From the NCBI GenBank assembly GCA_022559845.1, contig CM040120.1:310532740-310596739 (forward strand): a stretch of DNA of 64,000 nt, in the 5' to 3' direction. This DNA comes from Amorphophallus konjac (lineage: Eukaryota; Streptophyta; Magnoliopsida; Alismatales; Araceae). Of this stretch, positions 59,140 through 64,000 are shown one piece after another (position 1 is the stretch's first letter; each line of letters begins with the position of its first letter). Position numbers and translations under genes: made by a program. Below the pieces are notes generated by a model that saw only the letters and a list, made by a program, of their open reading frames with translations, was not told the DNA's origin and did no database searches.

Positions 59140-60945
59140 GCATTTAAATCTATACAGCACACACACACCCAAGTCTACACATCATTGTTGTATTCATGCT
59201 TAGTCCATACACTTGTTGACAGCAAGTATATACATTGTCACCTGCATGCATTACTTCAAGTCTATACAGCCTGCCTTCATGGTATTGCAAGTCTATATAG
59301 TGTGCTGGTTCAAAACAAGTCTGCACTTTGTCTGTCGCATGTCACTCAATCAGAGTCTATACATCAGTCAGCATAGTCTAGACAGAAGTGGGTCGACCCC
59401 CCTTTCAGATGGGTCGACCCCCCCCCCCAGTTCGCAAGTCTATACATCGCATTTGTCGAAGGCATTGGAAGTCTATACATTGACTCACTATTCATGCATT
59501 CATCGAACAAGTCTATACACTCATGGCATATGTGTAACGTTTGTTCTTCAAAGTCTATACATTGGCCTTCACTTGAAGTCTATTCATTGGTCTTCACTTC
59601 AAAGTCTGCACATTGGTAAAGTCTATACATCGTTCACATTGCTTCAAGTGTATACAGCCTTAGCGAAAGCTCTGCAAGTCTATACAGCCATTTCCAAGTC
59701 TGTACATTGGATAACCTTCCAAGTCTATACACTGTCGTATGGCCTTCAAGCGTTTCAAGTCTGTTCATTGCTGTTTTGGCCAAGTCTGTACATCGTTTGC
59801 CTGACTTCATATTCAAAGTCTGTACATCCTTCTGTTGAAATTCTAAGTCTATACATCGGTCTGTTTGAGCAAGTCTGTACAGCGGTTGCATTCATTGAAA
59901 GTCTATACATTGGGGTCTTTACCTACGTTGCACTTCAAAGTCTAGACATTGCACTATAGGTTGCTTAGTTGAAGTCTACACATTACTGATCGAACGTAAG
60001 TCTATACATTCCAACCTTTTCCTACGTTCGATGCTTTAGCTACACCCTAAGTCTCCACATTGGCAAAGTATATACATCGCTTATGCAAGTCTGTACAGCC
60101 AGCGCATTCATTGATATCAAGTCTACACACTGCATATAGGCAAAGTCTGCACATTGGTAGAGTCTGTACATCCTCTAGGAGCCCAAAGTATATACATCGA
60201 TTATTCAAGTCTGTACAGCCAGCGCATTCATTGATATCAAGTCTACACACTGCATATAGGCAAAGTCTGCACATTGGTAGAGTCTGTACATTCTCTAGGA
60301 GCCCTAAGTCTATACATCGCAAAGTCTGCACATCGCTTTTTTCAAGCCTTTCAAGTCTATACATTGGCTCAAGCGTTCCAAGTCTGTACACTGGTCCTCA
60401 AGCGTTCCAAGTCTGTACATTGGTTCAGGCTTACCAAGTCTGTACATTGGCCTTCAAGACTCTCAAGTCTGTACAGCCTGATTTGTCGTTCAGAGTTCAA
60501 AGTCTATACATCGTGGGCTTCAGTTCTTCAAGTCTGTACATCCTTCAAGGGCCAAGTGTATACATCGTTCACAACACACACGTTCAAAGTCTGAAGTCTG
60601 TACAGCCTTGGCATATGCGTTCAAAGTCTATACATTGGATAGGGTTGTGCATCGTGAAGTCTATACATTGTTTGTGTGACTCAAGCCTTTACATCAAAGT
60701 CTATACATTGGTTAGGCTTCTTCATGCTTTACTCTAAAGTCTACATATTTGATTGCTTCATGATTTACACAGAAGTCTACACATTCCACTCTATTATGTT
60801 AATGCATCACTCTGCAAGTCTGTACACTGAGGTCGCTTGAAGGGTCTCAAGTCTATACATTCTCACGCTGAACATACTTGCCTACATGCAGCATTCATGT
60901 CTATACATGCCTTGTTAAAGGCCTTCACCAAGTCTATACATCCAT
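59140..60945 (+). repeat. AAGTCTRTACAYYG spaced-motif array (about 60 copies)
   Basis: By eye about 59 copies of a 14-15-bp motif, consensus AAGTCTATACATTGG with R at position 7 and TCG, TTGG, GCC or CTG endings, every 20-45 bp. Spacers are unrelated to each other. The core GTCTRTACA is the best conserved part. Two GGGTCGACCC palindromes interrupt the array at 59390-59399 and 59411-59420. Confidence 0.9.
60065..60304 (+). repeat. 120-bp tandem duplication inside the motif array
   Basis: 60065-60184 and 60185-60304 are near-identical 120-bp blocks, each holding five motif copies and ending CTCTAGGAGCCC. Confidence 0.9.
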
Positions 60946-60986
60946 CTGATACTTTTTTATGACTGTGTTGTTGAAGTTAGATGGAA

Positions 60987-61000
60987 GGCTCTATCACCAC
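60987..61000 (-). other. Decayed primer-binding site next to LTR H
   Basis: The minus strand reads TGTGGTGATAGAGCC, a degraded version of TGGTATCAGAGCC, directly after the C-rich LTR end. About 35 bp of apparent leader follow before the inverted LTR 2 sequence begins. Confidence 0.45.
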
Positions 61001-61249
61001 AGGATGTGGATCTAGAGGGGGGGGTGAATAGATCAACTGGCTATTTTAAAAATTAGGCCTAGAATCAAATGCGAAATTAGAAGAACACTAAACGAACACA
61101 GCCAATGCACCAAATGAAACACACAAGATCTGCTGAACAAGCAATCAAACACACGAGAGGCACAAGGCATTTAGGTGGTTTGATCAATCCGATCTACGTC
61201 CACCCCACATTCAACTCGAATGTGGATTACTGCTGATACACAGGTTCAA

Positions 61250-61435
61250 TCAGCTGGGCTTTACAGCTTGCCAACAACGGCTGGGGCTTACAGCTTATCC
61301 CGACCAGAGGAACACCCTCTGCAACAGCTGAGCTTCACAGCTTACTCTGCTGGGCACTACAACTTAGCCGACCAGAGGAACACCTCTGCAACCCGCTGCC
61401 TCACAGCTTGAAACTGCTGACTAACAGCTTGATAG
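61250..61435 (-). repeat. AAGCTGT...CAGC repeat in LTR H
   Basis: On the minus strand, about seven AAGCTGT/AAGCTGTAAG units alternating with CAGC blocks and TTCCTCTGGTCGG. Same repeat and same LTR position as 58427-58615. Confidence 0.8.
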
Positions 61436-61720
61436 AACAAGAGTTTTCAAAGAGAAAATAGCAAGACTGAAAACAAACAAAACACACAATCGAATGGAAG
61501 AAAACCAAAACGACTGTAGCTCAAAGTTGAGCAATATCAGCTCTGGTAACTGGACCAAGAGACTGATTCACAAGCTCTCATATAACTCTCTCAACTCATC
61601 TGTCTTTTTCTTCTTCTCTGTTTGTTCTTCCTCTCATAGTGGATCTCGGTGGCTGCTGCTTCAGACTGGATGTATAGACTTCGCCAACTTCGATCAGCCC
61701 TTACAGAAGATGAAGACTGC

Positions 61721-61728
61721 TATATATA
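61721..61728 (-). promoter_or_regulatory. TATA box of LTR H
   Basis: TATATATA between the motif array and the AAGCTG repeat, the same order as in copia LTR 1. Confidence 0.5.
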
Positions 61729-61914
61729 ACAGCAACAGGTGGATAAGGGCGCGTGGCTTCCACAGTTCCCGCCCAAGTGAATTCGCCAGATCCGAGGCAA
61801 TTCCATCCACGTGTCAGCATCTGCACACCTCGTCCTCCTGGGATCACGAGCCATGTCAGCAATCTCAGTAGAGAATCCCTGTCAGATAAAGTATCGGATG
61901 ATCAGATTAAATAA

Positions 61915-63250
61915 CAACTCTGTATAGACTTATCAGAAGAACTGCGTTGTATATACTTCATATAAGTGAAAGCGACGTACAGACTTGCTGTATGAAGCAA
62001 CCGTCGTACAGACTTATGTGATATGAAGACTGTCAATGTATAGACTAAGTGAAGATCAATGCAATGTACAGACTTCGCAAATGAAGATGCAATGTGTAGA
62101 CTTCATGAATGAAGATGCAATGTGTAGACTTCAGTGAGAAGATGCAATGTGTAGACTTCAGTGAGACTCAAATGAAGACAGACGATGTATAGACTTCATG
62201 AATGATGAATGCAATGTACAGACTTTGCAAGGTGTGAAGGAATTGAGTGTATAGACTTCACGATGTGAAGAGTTGTCAACAAATGACTGTACAGACTTGA
62301 GGTGAAGACCGATGTATAGACTTTCTAAAAGAACAGCTATATAGACTTGAAGCAATGGAAAACATCGACTGTATAGACTTTGAACTGCAACGTAGGTAAA
62401 GGCATCGATGTATAGACTTCAAAGCTGAACGTAGGTAAATAACCCAATGTGCAGACTTTGAATCGCAACGAAGGAACAGATACCAATGTACAGACTTTGG
62501 CAAACAGTGATGTACAGACTTGGCCAAACAGTCCAATGTATAGACTTGAGGCATGGAGGCCAATGTACAGACTTTACCTCGTGCAAGCTACAGTGAATGA
62601 ATGTATAGACTTCGAACTCTTGAGCTCTGCATAGACTTTGCAGTCAACAGGCGATGTATAGACTTTGGAGTCTGAGACCAATGTACAGACTTTGTAAAAA
62701 AGAAGCTTGTATAGACTTGGAAGATCAAGACGCTAAGGAAGACGCTCATTGTACACACTTAGATGCCATTGACAAATGCATGCTACTGTCCAATGTGTGG
62801 ACTTACATGAGATGCTCATTGAGACGCTCAATGTACAGACTTCGCCTGACACCGTCCAATGTACAGGCTCTGCCTTAGACTCTAAATGAGACGGACAGTG
62901 TATAGACTTAGCCAATGCAATGAGTTGACGCAGTCCAATGTACATACTTTCAAGCCTGAAGGCCAATGTGTGGACTTGCACAGTAGCTTCAAAGTATAGA
63001 CTTGATATGTGTGCTTCGGCTGTACAGACTTCACTCTAGCAGGTAATGTAGCAATGTATATACATTGATCTTGAACGTGCAGTGTATAGACTGTGCACAA
63101 ACAGATGAGTCGACTCATGAGAATAGGGGGTCGACCCATAACAATGTATAAAATTTGCAATCGACAGGCAATGTACACACTTGCTAGGATGCTGCAAGAG
63201 ACACGGACAGTGTACAAACTTACGTTACTGTAGCAATGTATAGACTGTGA
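61915..63250 (-). repeat. AAGTCTRTACA spaced-motif array in LTR H (about 42 copies)
   Basis: On the plus strand it reads as TGTATAGACTT or TGTACAGACTT every 25-40 bp; about 42 copies by eye, in opposite orientation to the array at 59140-60945. It contains GGGTCGACCC at 63128-63137 and the 12-bp palindrome TGAGTCGACTCA at 63106-63117. Confidence 0.9.
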
Positions 63251-63423
63251 GACTTTGAGTGTGTGTTCAGTGTGAAAACAAGATAAAATGCATGGAACAC
63301 ACAGACAATCTGATAAAAGTAATTTCATCAAAACATAAACAGTGTTGCCAATCAATCAAAATAATGTGTTACCATATAAGTAAAGTTACATGTCAATACC
63401 ATCAACACAGAGGAGTCACAACA

Positions 63424-64000
63424 ATCTCCCCCTTTTTGATGATGGCAACCCCCTATCATATAGAGTAGCAACATCCTGTCATACATATGCATTTTTTGAT
63501 GAAGGACATGATTTGTTATTCAGATTGTTATGCAGATGCATGTAGATGTTATGAATGACATGTTGCATGCTACAAAATGTAAGTAACTCCTTGCTAACAA
63601 AATTTCCCCCTTTTGCCATACCATGATACAGATGCATACACTCCCCCTGAATGCAGAATTCTCAATTCAGAATTCTCCCCCCTGAACTGAAGGAATGAAT
63701 TCAGACAATATTCTCCCCCTTTGCCATCAACAAATAGGAGGGAAAGTGAGTGCAAGGGAAGAAAAAAGAAAGTTCTGTTGACTGGCATTCTTAGCAAGTA
63801 GTTCAGAAATTAAGCAACTAAAGCACAGAACCTTCAGTCATATGAACTGAGAAACGGCTTAGAAATTGAAATTCTGGTTTAAAGGTTATAAAAATTAGAG
63901 TTCATGCACTACAGTCATTGGATAAGGTAGATGTGCATGATAAAACAATAAACCAGAGTCATATTTACATGAGAGATTCAGTTTCAGAATATCTTACTTT
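63424..64000 (-). mobile_element. 3' noncoding region and polypurine tracts of copia element H
   Basis: On the minus strand, CATCAAAAAGGGGGAGATTG abuts the LTR and is the likely plus-strand primer. Further in are several look-alikes (GGCAAAAGGGGGAAA at about 63600, GGGGGAG at about 63642, GGGGGGAG at about 63675 and GGCAAAGGGGGAGAATA at about 63712). Repeated purine tracts upstream of the 3' LTR are characteristic of SIRE/Maximus elements. No protein similarity is visible; the element continues off the right edge. Confidence 0.75.

Larger units (their letters stand above)
58877..60950 (+). mobile_element. SIRE-like copia LTR 2, 5' portion
   Basis: Opens TGTGTCCCCTG with GAGTTTTGATGATGACAG, the same style of LTR start as at 57021, and consists mostly of the motif array. 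It stops before any TATA box, at the edge of minus-strand element H, so it is probably truncated there. No coding sequence; the 248- and 225-residue frames inside are repeat artefacts. Confidence 0.55.
61001..63423 (-). mobile_element. SIRE-like copia LTR (element H)
   Basis: Minus-strand LTR starting TGTTGTGACTCC at 63423, immediately after a polypurine tract, and ending near 61001 in the C-run followed by TCTAGATCCACATCC. From its start: motif array (63250-61915), TATA box at 61721-61728 (TATATATA), the AAGCTG-type repeat (61435-61250), then a block homologous to LTR 1 (GTGGGGTGGACGTAGATC). About 2.4 kb. Confidence 0.75.

Noticed and set aside
59213..60737. Long plus-strand ORFs of 248 and 225 codons rich in Ser-Leu-Tyr-Ile repeats
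   Set aside because: They are translations of the AAGTCTATACA motif array, which lacks stops in several frames. There is no start context, no protein similarity, and overlapping ORFs exist in other frames.
59140..63250. CRISPR-like appearance (regular short repeats with unique spacers)
   Set aside because: Repeats are only 14-15 bp and degenerate, spacer lengths are irregular, there are no cas genes, and the sequence is plant nuclear LTR.

Overview
This window is a block of nested transposable elements from a plant nuclear genome. I recognise no conventional host gene, rRNA or tRNA. The mix of chromodomain Ty3/gypsy elements (Tekay/del-like), a Tat-type Ty3/gypsy, SIRE/Maximus-like Ty1/copia, an L1-type LINE with a plant RNase H domain, and a plant-mobile-domain gene points to a flowering plant, probably with a repeat-rich genome. 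I cannot name the species.

Layout. (1) 1-8851: decayed minus-strand Tekay-like element A, consisting of pol remnants, a primer-binding site (PBS) and a long 5' LTR that carries a 5'-truncated LINE (about 3866-6649). A lies in the gag of (2) minus-strand element C, with gag at 8852-9250, PBS at 9401-9412, and an LTR split into 9415-10376 and 28902-30746. (3) 10377-28901: inside C's LTR sits a very young plus-strand element B in the form LTR-internal-LTR-internal-LTR, with a 7712-bp period. Both 1450-residue gag-pol frames are intact, the units differ by only a few bases, and one 5-bp target duplication (ATACG) flanks the whole array. (4) 30747-40448: minus-strand Tat-type element D (RNase H and integrase remnants) with a broken, intron-containing plant-mobile-domain gene lying antisense in its 3' region. 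(5) 40449 to about 42220: truncated gypsy LTR E. (6) 42240-57020: degenerate plus-strand copia F, whose reverse transcriptase is split by minus-strand Tekay-like element G (45802-56731, target duplication GGCTG). (7) 57021-64000: three SIRE-like copia LTR bodies, two plus-strand and one minus-strand, largely built of a short spaced motif, then the purine-tract-rich 3' region of the minus-strand element.

The most interesting signal is in the LTRs. All five chromovirus-like LTR families (A, B, C, E, G) end a putative LTR intron in the same way: a CTACTGAG stem-loop whose stem sequence differs between families while pairing is kept, a pyrimidine-rich stretch, then a TTTCAG or TTCCAG acceptor. 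Four of them (A, B, C, G) have a matching AG|GTAGG donor 1.6-2 kb upstream once nested insertions are discounted. Within this intron, and in A and B also upstream of the TATA box, each family carries an array of 20-30-bp dyads with an ACG...CGT frame (A, B, C, E) or the palindrome GGGTCGACCC (G). The sequence of the dyads differs by family. The copia LTRs carry a different array (AAGTCTATACATTG-like) plus isolated GGGTCGACCC sites. Rapidly diverging motif arrays in a conserved LTR architecture, across unrelated superfamilies, form the candidate undescribed system here.

Inferred order of events: D and C are old; A entered C and the LINE entered A; E entered D; G entered the copia F (G's LTRs differ by roughly 0.6% plus indels, by eye); B entered C's LTR last and became tandem.
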